Part shown: positions 1-6,997 of the stretch, one piece after another | Numbering within the stretch: position 1 is the stretch's first letter | Layout of the letters: each line of letters begins with the position of its first letter | Source: Buttiauxella ferragutiae | GTDB taxonomy: Bacteria > Pseudomonadota > Gammaproteobacteria > Enterobacterales > Enterobacteriaceae | Length of the DNA: 64,000 bases | Assembly: GCF_001654915.1 (NCBI RefSeq) | Contig: NZ_LXEQ01000056.1 | Strand: one strand, 5' to 3' | Notes under the pieces: generated by a model | The model's input: the letters and a program-made list of their open reading frames with translations, nothing else | Database searches by the model: none | What the model was told of the DNA's origin: nothing | Position numbers and translations under genes: made by a program

Positions 1-182
1 CGGGAGCCGTTGGCCTCGGCGTGCTGGCCGCCGTTCATTACCACCCACAACGCGAAACACTGATGGCAAAACTGGGGCTGAACCGCGATTCCGTCGTACT
101 GGTTATCAGTACCGAAGGTGATACCGACGTGAAGCACTACCGCGAAGTGGTCTGGGAAGGCGCGTACCCGACAACTGCGTGA
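1..182 (+). CDS. ygeX: Diaminopropionate ammonia-lyase, C-terminal end (partial)
   Basis: The window opens inside this gene; the frame runs from base 3 to the TGA at 180-182 and gives the last 59 residues. They read GAVGLGVLAAVHYHP and later STEGDTDVKHYREVVWEG, which I recognise as the end of YgeX, a PLP-dependent 2,3-diaminopropionate ammonia-lyase (pyruvate plus ammonia as products). The PLP lysine and the rest of the fold are outside the window. Position next to ygeY matches E. coli, where both belong to the purine cluster and diaminopropionate is a proposed intermediate. The 44 bp to the ygeY start contain no terminator, so the two are probably co-transcribed. Confidence 0.88.
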   Translation, partial: GAVGLGVLAAVHYHPQRETLMAKLGLNRDSVVLVISTEGDTDVKHYREVVWEGAYPTTA

Positions 183-226
183 ACCCTGGCGGTTCACAGA
201 TGAGTTTCATTAAGGGAGTTAAAGAA

Positions 227-1444
227 ATGACTAAGCAGGTTCCATTCAAATTAGTATTAGAAAAAGCAGAACACTACAAAGCCGATATGACACGCTTCCT
301 GCGCGACATGATTGCCATCCCAAGCGAAAGCTGCGACGAAAAACGCGTCGTGCATCGCATCAAAGAAGAGATGGAAAAAGTCGGCTTCGATAAAATCGTC
401 ATCGACCCGATGGGCAATATTCTTGGTTACATCGGCCACGGCCCACACCTGATTGCCATGGACGCCCACATTGATACCGTTGGCGTCGGCAACATGAAAA
501 ACTGGTCATTCGACCCGTATCAGGGCATGGAAACCGAGGAGTTGATTGGTGGACGTGGCGCATCGGACCAGGAAGGTGGCATGGCTTCAATGGTCTACGC
601 CGGTAAAATTATCAAAGATTTAGGGCTGGAAGATCAGTACACCCTGCTGGTGACCGGCACCGTTCAGGAAGAAGACTGCGATGGGCTGTGCTGGCAGTAC
701 ATCATTGAACAATCCGGCATTCGCCCGGAATTCGTGGTCAGTACCGAACCGACTGATTGCCAGATTTATCGCGGCCAACGCGGGCGCATGGAAATCCGCA
801 TTGATGTGCAGGGCGTGAGCTGCCACGGTTCCGCACCAGAGCGCGGCGATAACGCCATCTTCAAAATGGGGCCAATCCTCAACGAGTTGCAGCAACTGGC
901 CACCCGTCTGGGTAATGACGACTTCCTCGGCAAAGGGACGCTAACCGTTTCGGAAATTTTCTTCACCTCGCCAAGCCGTTGCGCAGTGGCAGACAGTTGC
1001 GCGGTTTCTATTGATCGACGCTTAACCTGGGGCGAATCCTGGGAAGGTGCGCTGGAAGAGATCCGCGCGCTCGACTCGGTCAAAGCCGTTAACGCCACGG
1101 TGTCGATGTACGAATATGACCGCCCATCATGGACCGGTCTGGTGTATCCAACCGAATGTTACTTCCCGACCTGGAAAGTGGAAGAAGACCACATCACGGT
1201 GAAAACCCTCAGCAAAGCCTACCAGGGCTTGTTCCACAAAGATCCGGTGGTGGATAAGTGGACGTTCTCGACCAATGGCGTTTCCATCATGGGCCGCCAC
1301 GGTATTCCGGTGATCGGCTTTGGCCCAGGTAAAGAGCCTGAAGCCCACGCGCCGAACGAAAAAACCTGGAAAGACCATCTGGTGACTTGTGCTGCACTGT
1401 ATGCCTCGATTCCTTTGGCCTACCTGTCTGAACTGAAAAAATAA
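227..1444 (+). CDS. ygeY: M20-family metallohydrolase YgeY
   Basis: A 405-residue cytoplasmic M20/M28-type zinc hydrolase, nearly the length of E. coli YgeY (403). Metal-site motifs are visible: MDAHIDTV near residue 78, GGRGASDQEGG near 108, and QEEDCDG near 147 with the base and metal glutamates. The start at 227 is chosen because AAGGGAG lies just upstream and the product then matches the family N-terminus (MTKQVPFKLVLEKAEHY); an ATG-less extension to 179 has no ribosome site. In purine-degrading bacteria ygeY accompanies ygeX and is implicated in hydrolysing an amide intermediate to feed diaminopropionate breakdown. The exact substrate is not provable from sequence. A 10-bp stem hairpin follows before hyuA. 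Confidence 0.9.
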   Translation: MTKQVPFKLVLEKAEHYKADMTRFLRDMIAIPSESCDEKRVVHRIKEEMEKVGFDKIVIDPMGNILGYIGHGPHLIAMDAHIDTVGVGNMKNWSFDPYQGMETEELIGGRGASDQEGGMASMVYAGKIIKDLGLEDQYTLLVTGTVQEEDCDGLCWQYIIEQSGIRPEFVVSTEPTDCQIYRGQRGRMEIRIDVQGVSCHGSAPERGDNAIFKMGPILNELQQLATRLGNDDFLGKGTLTVSEIFFTSPSRCAVADSCAVSIDRRLTWGESWEGALEEIRALDSVKAVNATVSMYEYDRPSWTGLVYPTECYFPTWKVEEDHITVKTLSKAYQGLFHKDPVVDKWTFSTNGVSIMGRHGIPVIGFGPGKEPEAHAPNEKTWKDHLVTCAALYASIPLAYLSELKK

Positions 1445-1458
1445 TTGTTACTGGCGAT

Positions 1459-1482
1459 GCTCCGTTGGGCCACCAACGGAGC
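1459..1482 (+). terminator. Hairpin between ygeY and hyuA (attenuator or mRNA-end)
   Basis: A perfect 10-bp inverted repeat (GCTCCGTTGG, 4-nt loop, CCAACGGAGC) sits in the 61-bp gap. The following bases are CTGTTGTTG, not a clean U-run, so it may be a weak terminator, an attenuator, or an mRNA-stabilising stem between co-transcribed genes. Confidence 0.5.
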
Positions 1483-1505
1483 CTGTTGTTGACGGAGTTT
1501 CCAAC

Positions 1506-2915
1506 ATGATTCCTTCCCAAATGCCGCCCAAAAAAGTGCTGATTAAAAACGGCTGCGTGGTGAATGCCACAGGCCAGGCACAACATGACGTACTCATCGC
1601 CAACGGTTTGTTCGAACGCATTGCTGCGGATATTCCCGCTCCAGACAACTGCGACGTTATTGATGCCGCTGGCTGCTACGTGATGCCAGGTGGAGTCGAT
1701 GTGCACACGCATTTTAATATTGATGTCGGAATAGCCCGTAGCTGTGATGATTTTTTTACCGGCACCCGCGCCGCCGCGTGTGGCGGTACAACAACCATTA
1801 TTGACCATATGGGATTTGGCCCGGCAGGTTGCAACCTGCACCACCAGCTCGAGGCTTATCACGGTTATGCGCGTGGCAAAGCGGTTGTCGACTATAGCTT
1901 TCATGGTGTTATCCAGCACATTGATGATGCCATCATCGACGAGATCCCCTCGATGGTCGATGCGGGTATCAGCAGTTTTAAACTCTATCTGACCTATCTC
2001 TACAAGCTGAACGACAGCGATGTGCTGCGTGCTTTGCAACGGCTTAACGAAGCCGGGGCGCTGACCACCGTCCACCCGGAAAATGATGCGGTGATTGCCC
2101 AACGGCGTGCTGATTTCCTGGCAGCCAACCTCACCGCCCCGTTCTACCACGCACGCAGCCGCCCGCCAGAATGTGAAGCCGAGGCCATCGCACGCATGAT
2201 TAACCTCGCGCGGCTTTCGGGTAATGCACCGCTGTATATCGTCCATCTTTCTAATGGCCTTGGGCTTGACTACTTACGGCTGGCAAAAGCACGCCATCAG
2301 CCGGTGTGGGTGGAAACCTGCCTGCAATATTTAATGCTGGATGAACGTCTGTATTCACGCGAAGACGCATTGAAATTTATTCTCAGCCCACCGTTGCGTG
2401 ATGTCCGCGAACAAGACGCCTTGTGGTGTGGAATCAACGACGGTGCGATTGATGTCGTCGCGACCGACCACTGCACTTTCCCTTACCAACAACGGGTAGC
2501 ACTTTCTGGTGGTGATTTCAGCCGCTGCCCGAACGGGCTTCCGGGTGTGGAAAACCGCTTACTGCTGCTGTTTTCCGCCGCGGTCATGAGCGGGCGTATT
2601 TCACCCGAACGCTTTGTTTCACTGACCAGTGGCATGCCCGCGCAGCTATTCGGGCTATGGCCACAAAAAGGCTGTATTGCCCCAGGCTTCGACGCGGATG
2701 TGGTGATTATCGACCCCAAAACCCGCACCACGATTCTCCACAGCGAACTGCACGACAATGCCGATTACAGCCCGTATGAAGGCATGGTTTGCGAAGGGCA
2801 AATACGCCACACCTTGTCACGCGGCAAAAAGGTTTTCAGTCTCGGAAAATTTACCGGAATAGCAGGAGATGGACGTTTCCTGAAGCGCCAGCCTTTTAAC
2901 TATTCCGATACTTAA
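1506..2915 (+). CDS. hyuA: Dihydropyrimidinase/hydantoinase-type amidohydrolase
   Basis: A 469-residue member of the cyclic amidohydrolase superfamily, orthologous to E. coli HyuA (D-phenylhydantoinase). Binuclear metal-site signatures are intact: VDVHTHFN near residue 65, the lysine that is carboxylated in SSFKLYLTY near 158, TVHPEND near 196, YIVHLSNG near 245, and VATDHCTF near 318. The start at 1506 has GGAG seven bases upstream; an internal Met at 1521 is an alternative closer to the E. coli N-terminus. In E. coli it hydrolyses hydantoin-like rings. In the purine cluster it is a candidate for opening a five-membered ring derived from xanthine or urate (inference). Confidence 0.9.
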   Translation: MIPSQMPPKKVLIKNGCVVNATGQAQHDVLIANGLFERIAADIPAPDNCDVIDAAGCYVMPGGVDVHTHFNIDVGIARSCDDFFTGTRAAACGGTTTIIDHMGFGPAGCNLHHQLEAYHGYARGKAVVDYSFHGVIQHIDDAIIDEIPSMVDAGISSFKLYLTYLYKLNDSDVLRALQRLNEAGALTTVHPENDAVIAQRRADFLAANLTAPFYHARSRPPECEAEAIARMINLARLSGNAPLYIVHLSNGLGLDYLRLAKARHQPVWVETCLQYLMLDERLYSREDALKFILSPPLRDVREQDALWCGINDGAIDVVATDHCTFPYQQRVALSGGDFSRCPNGLPGVENRLLLLFSAAVMSGRISPERFVSLTSGMPAQLFGLWPQKGCIAPGFDADVVIIDPKTRTTILHSELHDNADYSPYEGMVCEGQIRHTLSRGKKVFSLGKFTGIAGDGRFLKRQPFNYSDT

Positions 2916-2930
2916 CAATAAGTTGCTGAT

Positions 2931-3015
2931 GTCGGATGACGCTACGCTTATCCGACCTACCCGTTCCAGAAAGCTCTGGTTTTGTAGGGTGGATAAGCCA
3001 CAGGCGTCATCCACC
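2931..3015. repeat. REP pair (BIME) between hyuA and yqeA
   Basis: Two REP-type palindromes in opposite orientation. The first reads GTCGGATGACGC..GCTTATCCGACCTAC. The second reads GTAGGGTGGATAAGC..GCGTCATCCACC. The same two half-elements recur at seven other places in the window. Confidence 0.85.
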
Positions 3016-3051
3016 ATTGAGGTTTGTCACTAATCTACGAATAAGGTAAGG

Positions 3052-3987
3052 ATGATGAAAAAGACAATTGTACTGGCTCTGGGGGGTAACGCTTTAGGCG
3101 ATGGCCTGGCAGAGCAAATGGTCGCTGTGAAAATCACCGCTCGCGCTATTGTCGATTTGGTTGAACAGGGACATAAAGTTGTCCTGACGCACGGCAACGG
3201 CCCACAGGTTGGTATGATCAACCGGGCGTTTGAGGCAGCCGCCAAAACCGAAGCCCATACACCGATGTTGCCGATGTCGGTCTGTGTGGCGTTAAGCCAG
3301 GGTTATATCGGTTATGACCTGCAAAACGCCCTTCGTGAGGAGCTTCATCTGCGCGGGCTGGCAACGCCCGTGGCGACGATTATCACCCAGGTGGAAGTCG
3401 ACAAAAACGACCCTGCGTTCCTCTCCCCGACTAAACCTATTGGCTCGTTCTTCACCCACGAAGAAGCCAGAGTGCTGATGGCTAACGGGCATCAAATGAT
3501 GGAAGACGCCGGACGCGGCTGGCGGCGCGTGGTCGCCTCACCGAAACCGGTTGATATTATCGAAAAAGAGACAGTGAAAGCGATGCTCAGTGCCGGACAA
3601 CTGGTGATCACCGTTGGCGGCGGCGGCATCCCGGTGACTCGCGAAGGAAGCCACCTACGCGGCGCTAACGCGGTTATTGATAAAGACTGGGCCAGCGCCA
3701 AACTCGCCGAGATGATCAACGCCGATATGTTAATTATTCTCACCGCGGTGGAAAAAGTGGCGATTAACTACGGCAAGCCGGCCGAACAATGGCTGGATAA
3801 CCTGAGCCTGAGCGATGCTGAGCGTTTTATTGCCGAGGGGCATTTTGCCAAAGGCTCAATGTTACCGAAAGTGGAAGCCGCCGTGGCGTTTGCCGCCAGC
3901 CGCCCAGGGCGTAAGACGCTGATTACGGTGCTGGAAAAAGCCAAAGAAGGTATTGAGGGGAAAACGGGGACGGTGATTTGCCAGTAG
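3052..3987 (+). CDS. yqeA: Carbamate kinase-like protein YqeA
   Basis: An amino-acid-kinase fold protein of 311 residues (310 if the second ATG at 3055 is used, which gives better spacing to AAGG). It aligns along its length with E. coli YqeA and ArcC-type carbamate kinases. Visible motifs are ALGGNALG at the N-terminus, THGNGPQVG near residue 45, TVGGGGIPV near 186 and KGSMLPKVEAA near 268. Carbamate kinase makes ATP from carbamoyl phosphate. With a carbamoyltransferase (YgeW in E. coli) this would conserve energy at the end of purine breakdown. The activity here is inferred. It converges on yqeB across an 83-bp gap filled by a REP pair. Confidence 0.9.
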   Translation: MMKKTIVLALGGNALGDGLAEQMVAVKITARAIVDLVEQGHKVVLTHGNGPQVGMINRAFEAAAKTEAHTPMLPMSVCVALSQGYIGYDLQNALREELHLRGLATPVATIITQVEVDKNDPAFLSPTKPIGSFFTHEEARVLMANGHQMMEDAGRGWRRVVASPKPVDIIEKETVKAMLSAGQLVITVGGGGIPVTREGSHLRGANAVIDKDWASAKLAEMINADMLIILTAVEKVAINYGKPAEQWLDNLSLSDAERFIAEGHFAKGSMLPKVEAAVAFAASRPGRKTLITVLEKAKEGIEGKTGTVICQ

Positions 3988-3990
3988 CCA

Positions 3991-4065
3991 ATGGTGGATG
4001 ACGCCTGCGAAACCAAACCGCCCAATCGGTTTTCGTAGGGCGGATAAGCGAAGCGTCATCCGCCA
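3991..4065. repeat. REP pair between convergent yqeA and yqeB
   Basis: Palindromic REP units (GGTGGATGACGC and GTAGGGCGGATAAGCG..CGTCATCCGCC) fill nearly the whole gap between the two convergent stop codons. Such elements often stop RNA decay or transcription at convergent ends. Confidence 0.8.
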
Positions 4066-4070
4066 AAACC

Positions 4071-5702
4071 CTAATCCACCAGATCAACTTCACGCACTGG
4101 CTTCTGCTGCATTTGTTGCGGCTTTTTTGGTAACGCCATCATCGCTTCCAGCACCGCACCGCCAATTGCGCGGGCTTTATCCGACACCGTGGTAAAATCT
4201 GCCGCCAGTCCTCGCGGGTCTACATCACCAATTTTAAAACCGACGGTGACGCTTAACCCCTCATTGAGCAGCCCGCGCACCATGCCGCCTAACGGCGCAA
4301 TCACCGGTGTGTCATCAATCCACGCCACCGTGTCCCCTTCATTCACCACATCACCGAGCTTCACACAACAGCGTATTTTCCCGGCGACCGTCGCACGCAT
4401 CACCCGACGGGTGGTTTCGCCCTTAATATTCCCCGGTATGCCGGTGTTAGCCTGAGCTTCCCCCTGGTAAATCACCCGCCCCAGATAATGCCCACGATTG
4501 GTTTCAATCACTGCGTCACAATCTTTTCCGGCCTCAAACCCTGGCCCGAGAGCGATGGTGACCGGAGCCATTGCGCGATGGGTACCTTTGTTCACTTTTG
4601 CCAGAATGGCATCCACTACGCCATCAGGTTGCAATACCGACAACAAACTCGCCTTTTCATCGGCTAACACCGGAATAATCCCCGCTTGTAACACCGCCGG
4701 GACTTCATCAACATCCGCGACATAGCGCGCTTTAACCCCTTCGACCGTCACTTCGCCGTCAAACATCGCCTGAGCAAAAGCGACCGAACAGCGGATCACC
4801 GTAGGTTTTGCCATTTCCAGCATCACCACGCGGAAACCGGAGTGCCAGAGGCGCAATGCCACGCCGGTCGCAATATCCCCCGCACCGCGAATAACCACCA
4901 ACCGCCCCGCTGTTTCCTGCGTTTTCATTGGGCCACCGGGCGCCTGATGACGGTGCTGGACGATTTCTGCCAGAATACTGATGGCAATTTCTTGCGGTGT
5001 TTCAGCGCCAATATTAAAACCAATCGGCGCATGTAAACGCGCAAGCTTCGCTTCGGGGATTCGATGGCTACGCAATTGCTGGAGGAAAGTCTGCGTTTTG
5101 CGGCGGCTGGCTAGCAGACCCAGATATTTCACCGGTCGTTGAATCAGGCAATCCAGCGCTTCTTTGTCCTGGCTATTGGTGGCAATCACCACATAATCTT
5201 CAGCGTCGATTTGCAGGGCTTCGATGGCTTCAGTGAAGCTTGCCGCCTGGAGCAAACGGGTCGCTGGCGGAAAATAGTCAGGATTAAGATTGTCGGCATA
5301 CACATCTGCCACGTGGATATTAAAATCCAGCGCTGCCGCCGCTTTGGCAATCGCCTGGTTAACATGCCCTGCGCCCACCAGAACCAGGCGCGGGCTGTGA
5401 CCATGAACATCAATATAAACGGTCATCGCCCCGCCGCAGTCGGAACCGACCGCATCTTCACCGTTACGCGCCATGCGGCCATGAAATAAACGCGGTTTAC
5501 GTTCGGCGAGCGCCAGTAACGCCTCTTCAATCACCCGACGCTCCATCATGCCGCCGCCAATCGTGCCCATCACGCTGCCATCGTTGCGCACCAGCATTTG
5601 CGCACAATGGCGTGGTGTCGAGCCCCGGCTATCAACAATCTGAGCCAGCGCGAAGGGGCTGTTTTGCTGCTCCAGTCTTGCTGCTTCTGCGAATATTTTC
5701 AT
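4071..5702 (-). CDS. yqeB: Selenium-dependent molybdenum hydroxylase accessory protein YqeB (XdhC-like fusion)
   Basis: 543 residues, like E. coli YqeB (541). Residues 1-70 form an XdhC/CoxI domain (SRGSTPRHCAQMLV, GTIGGGMMER). Residues 95-240 form an XdhC C-terminal Rossmann-like domain (LVLVGAGHVNQAIAKAAA, CLIQRPVKYLGLLASRRK). From about residue 265 a second domain of the EF2563 type follows (VIRGAGDIATGVALRLWHSG). XdhC proteins mature or sulfurate the molybdenum cofactor before insertion. The YqeB type occurs next to labile-selenium molybdenum hydroxylases, so the likely client is XdhD. It follows yqeC by 8 bp on the same strand and is presumably translated from the same message. Confidence 0.9.
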   Translation of the reverse strand: MKIFAEAARLEQQNSPFALAQIVDSRGSTPRHCAQMLVRNDGSVMGTIGGGMMERRVIEEALLALAERKPRLFHGRMARNGEDAVGSDCGGAMTVYIDVHGHSPRLVLVGAGHVNQAIAKAAAALDFNIHVADVYADNLNPDYFPPATRLLQAASFTEAIEALQIDAEDYVVIATNSQDKEALDCLIQRPVKYLGLLASRRKTQTFLQQLRSHRIPEAKLARLHAPIGFNIGAETPQEIAISILAEIVQHRHQAPGGPMKTQETAGRLVVIRGAGDIATGVALRLWHSGFRVVMLEMAKPTVIRCSVAFAQAMFDGEVTVEGVKARYVADVDEVPAVLQAGIIPVLADEKASLLSVLQPDGVVDAILAKVNKGTHRAMAPVTIALGPGFEAGKDCDAVIETNRGHYLGRVIYQGEAQANTGIPGNIKGETTRRVMRATVAGKIRCCVKLGDVVNEGDTVAWIDDTPVIAPLGGMVRGLLNEGLSVTVGFKIGDVDPRGLAADFTTVSDKARAIGGAVLEAMMALPKKPQQMQQKPVREVDLVD

Positions 5703-5710
5703 GATTGCCT

Positions 5711-6517
5711 CTACAGATTTTTATCCGTCACCGCACCTTCATCGCGCAGTAACACGTGTGTAATCGGTGGAAACTCTCTGACCGCGCCCAGCCAAATGGC
5801 ATCAAGCCCGCCACTGGCGAGAAGTTCTGGCAGGACGCCGGTGATATTCTCAATATGAGAACATTGATTAATCAGCCAGATACGTTTGGCCTGCGGCGGA
5901 GCCTGTTTAAACATGCCGTGCGGATGGTTAATAAACTGCTTCAGGGCTTCAATACCTAACTTGCCCCCCTGCCGCAGCCCTGTGATGGCGCTAAACAATG
6001 GCCAGCGATGGACATTTTGCGGCTCTATCGGCTGGTTTATTGCCTGCCCGCCCATCACAGCAATAACGAAATCACTGCTTTGAGCTATGCAAGGTTCGTG
6101 CAAGGCCGGCGCTTTAAGTGGAAAACCGTGCGCTCCGTCAGCCTCCACCAGCAGCACATCGGCAAGATGGCGTTTTGCCAGTGCATCAATTTCTGCGGGC
6201 GAAAACCCGCGCACTTTACCCAATTCCTGGTTCCAGCCCGCAAAGCAGGCAATGGCAGGCGGGGTAAAAACCGCACCCGGAAGCTTTTCAGGGGAGCGAC
6301 AAAATAGCACTGGAATATTCTCTTCCGGCAAATACATCTGCGTAGTGGTGGTGGCAATGACTCGCTTACCGATGCGGGCAAACTCACGGGCCAGCCAGAA
6401 TAAGGTGCTGGTTTTCCCCCCGGCTCCGACAATGCTAATCACTGCAGTTTTTTGATTAAATAAATTCTTATTTTCACCGAAAGAGTTCAGAGGGGCCGGA
6501 ATATTTGCATGAGTCAT
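5711..6517 (-). CDS. yqeC: Putative selenium-dependent hydroxylase accessory protein YqeC
   Basis: 268 residues, orthologue of E. coli YqeC. A nucleotide-binding P-loop is visible near residue 31 (GAGGKTSTLFWLARE), and VEADGAHGFPLKAP near 125 is a family motif. Genomic-context work on selenium-dependent molybdenum hydroxylases links YqeC with YqeB and a molybdenum hydroxylase; its biochemical role is unknown. It is first in the yqeCB operon, divergent from ygfK across a 480-bp region. In E. coli the mocA gene (MPT cytidylyltransferase) lies between yqeC and ygfK; none is present here. Confidence 0.88.
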   Translation of the reverse strand: MTHANIPAPLNSFGENKNLFNQKTAVISIVGAGGKTSTLFWLAREFARIGKRVIATTTTQMYLPEENIPVLFCRSPEKLPGAVFTPPAIACFAGWNQELGKVRGFSPAEIDALAKRHLADVLLVEADGAHGFPLKAPALHEPCIAQSSDFVIAVMGGQAINQPIEPQNVHRWPLFSAITGLRQGGKLGIEALKQFINHPHGMFKQAPPQAKRIWLINQCSHIENITGVLPELLASGGLDAIWLGAVREFPPITHVLLRDEGAVTDKNL

Positions 6518-6580
6518 TATTTCCCCACCTCATCTTTAATAAAACCACTGGAAAATTGGAATGACTTTATATCAGGATGT

Positions 6581-6612
6581 GTCGGATGACGCTAACACCC
6601 ATCCGACCTACG
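6581..6612. repeat. Single REP-like palindrome upstream of yqeC
   Basis: GTCGGATGACGC and CATCCGACCTACG arms, the same family as the other REP units, with a degenerate middle. It lies 64 bp upstream of the yqeC start. Confidence 0.7.
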
Positions 6613-6773
6613 TTTATATTCTTCTAAAAATTACCACACCAGCCATTACAAAATAATGTGACTTTACAGACTTCTTTCGTTTAATCGATTTCGTTCAAAC
6701 AACCGCGCCAGACGCCCTCTTGTTATTATCAAAATGATATTTTATCTCTACTTATGAGAATCAACACAAACTC

Positions 6774-6784
6774 GATAAACCCCA
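6774..6784 (+). promoter_or_regulatory. Candidate upstream activator site, shared with uacT
   Basis: GATAAACCCCA, about 126 bp upstream of the ygfK -24 element. The same 11-mer with one change (GATAAACCTCA) lies about 108 bp upstream of the candidate sigma-54 promoter of uacT. Distance and sharing suggest an enhancer site for the sigma-54 activator (YgeV/UacR in E. coli). This is inference from two sites only. Confidence 0.35.
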
Positions 6785-6800
6785 CTTGAAACAGTTATTT

Positions 6801-6819
6801 ATTAATGAAAATCATTCTC
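6801..6819. promoter_or_regulatory. Fur-box-like palindrome upstream of ygfK
   Basis: AATGAAAATCATT core, with 15 of 19 positions matching the classical Fur box as I recall it. It lies about 92 bp upstream of the ygfK -24 element, where an enhancer would also sit, so it could be a Fur operator or an unrelated activator palindrome. Confidence 0.3.
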
Positions 6820-6830
6820 AAAAAGACAGG

Positions 6831-6846
6831 TGTGAAGTCTTTCACA
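6831..6846. promoter_or_regulatory. CRP-type palindrome upstream of ygfK
   Basis: TGTGA-N6-TCACA, a perfect match to the CRP half-site pair. It lies in the yqeC/ygfK divergent region, 63 bp before the ygfK -24 element, and could act on either gene. Confidence 0.5.
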
Positions 6847-6909
6847 AAGAAGTATGAATATTAGAGGCCGCTCGCATTTATTATTCCCCATAAGCTCAAT
6901 TAATTTCTC

Positions 6910-6925
6910 TGGCGCGATATTTGCA
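6910..6925 (+). promoter_or_regulatory. Candidate sigma-54 promoter of ygfK
   Basis: TGGCGCGATATTTGCA matches the sigma-54 pattern TGGCAC-N5-TTGCA, with GG and GC exactly 10 bases apart. The -12 element lies about 72 bp upstream of the ygfK start. It would drive the ygfK-ssnA-ygfM-xdhD operon. Confidence 0.65.
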
Positions 6926-6997
6926 CAAACCCATTAACTATTTCTGTGGTCAGGCCACACGCGCTATTACCCTTTAATTTGTCGCAAGGAGAATGTC

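Noticed and set aside
1287..2246. 319-codon open frame on the minus strand across hyuA
   Set aside because: It lies opposite the well-conserved hyuA coding sequence, has no ribosome site and no recognisable family; an antisense shadow.
6518..6997. Remnant of mocA
   Set aside because: No stretch of frame resembling a cytidylyltransferase was recognised; the DNA is AT-rich with regulatory-type palindromes.
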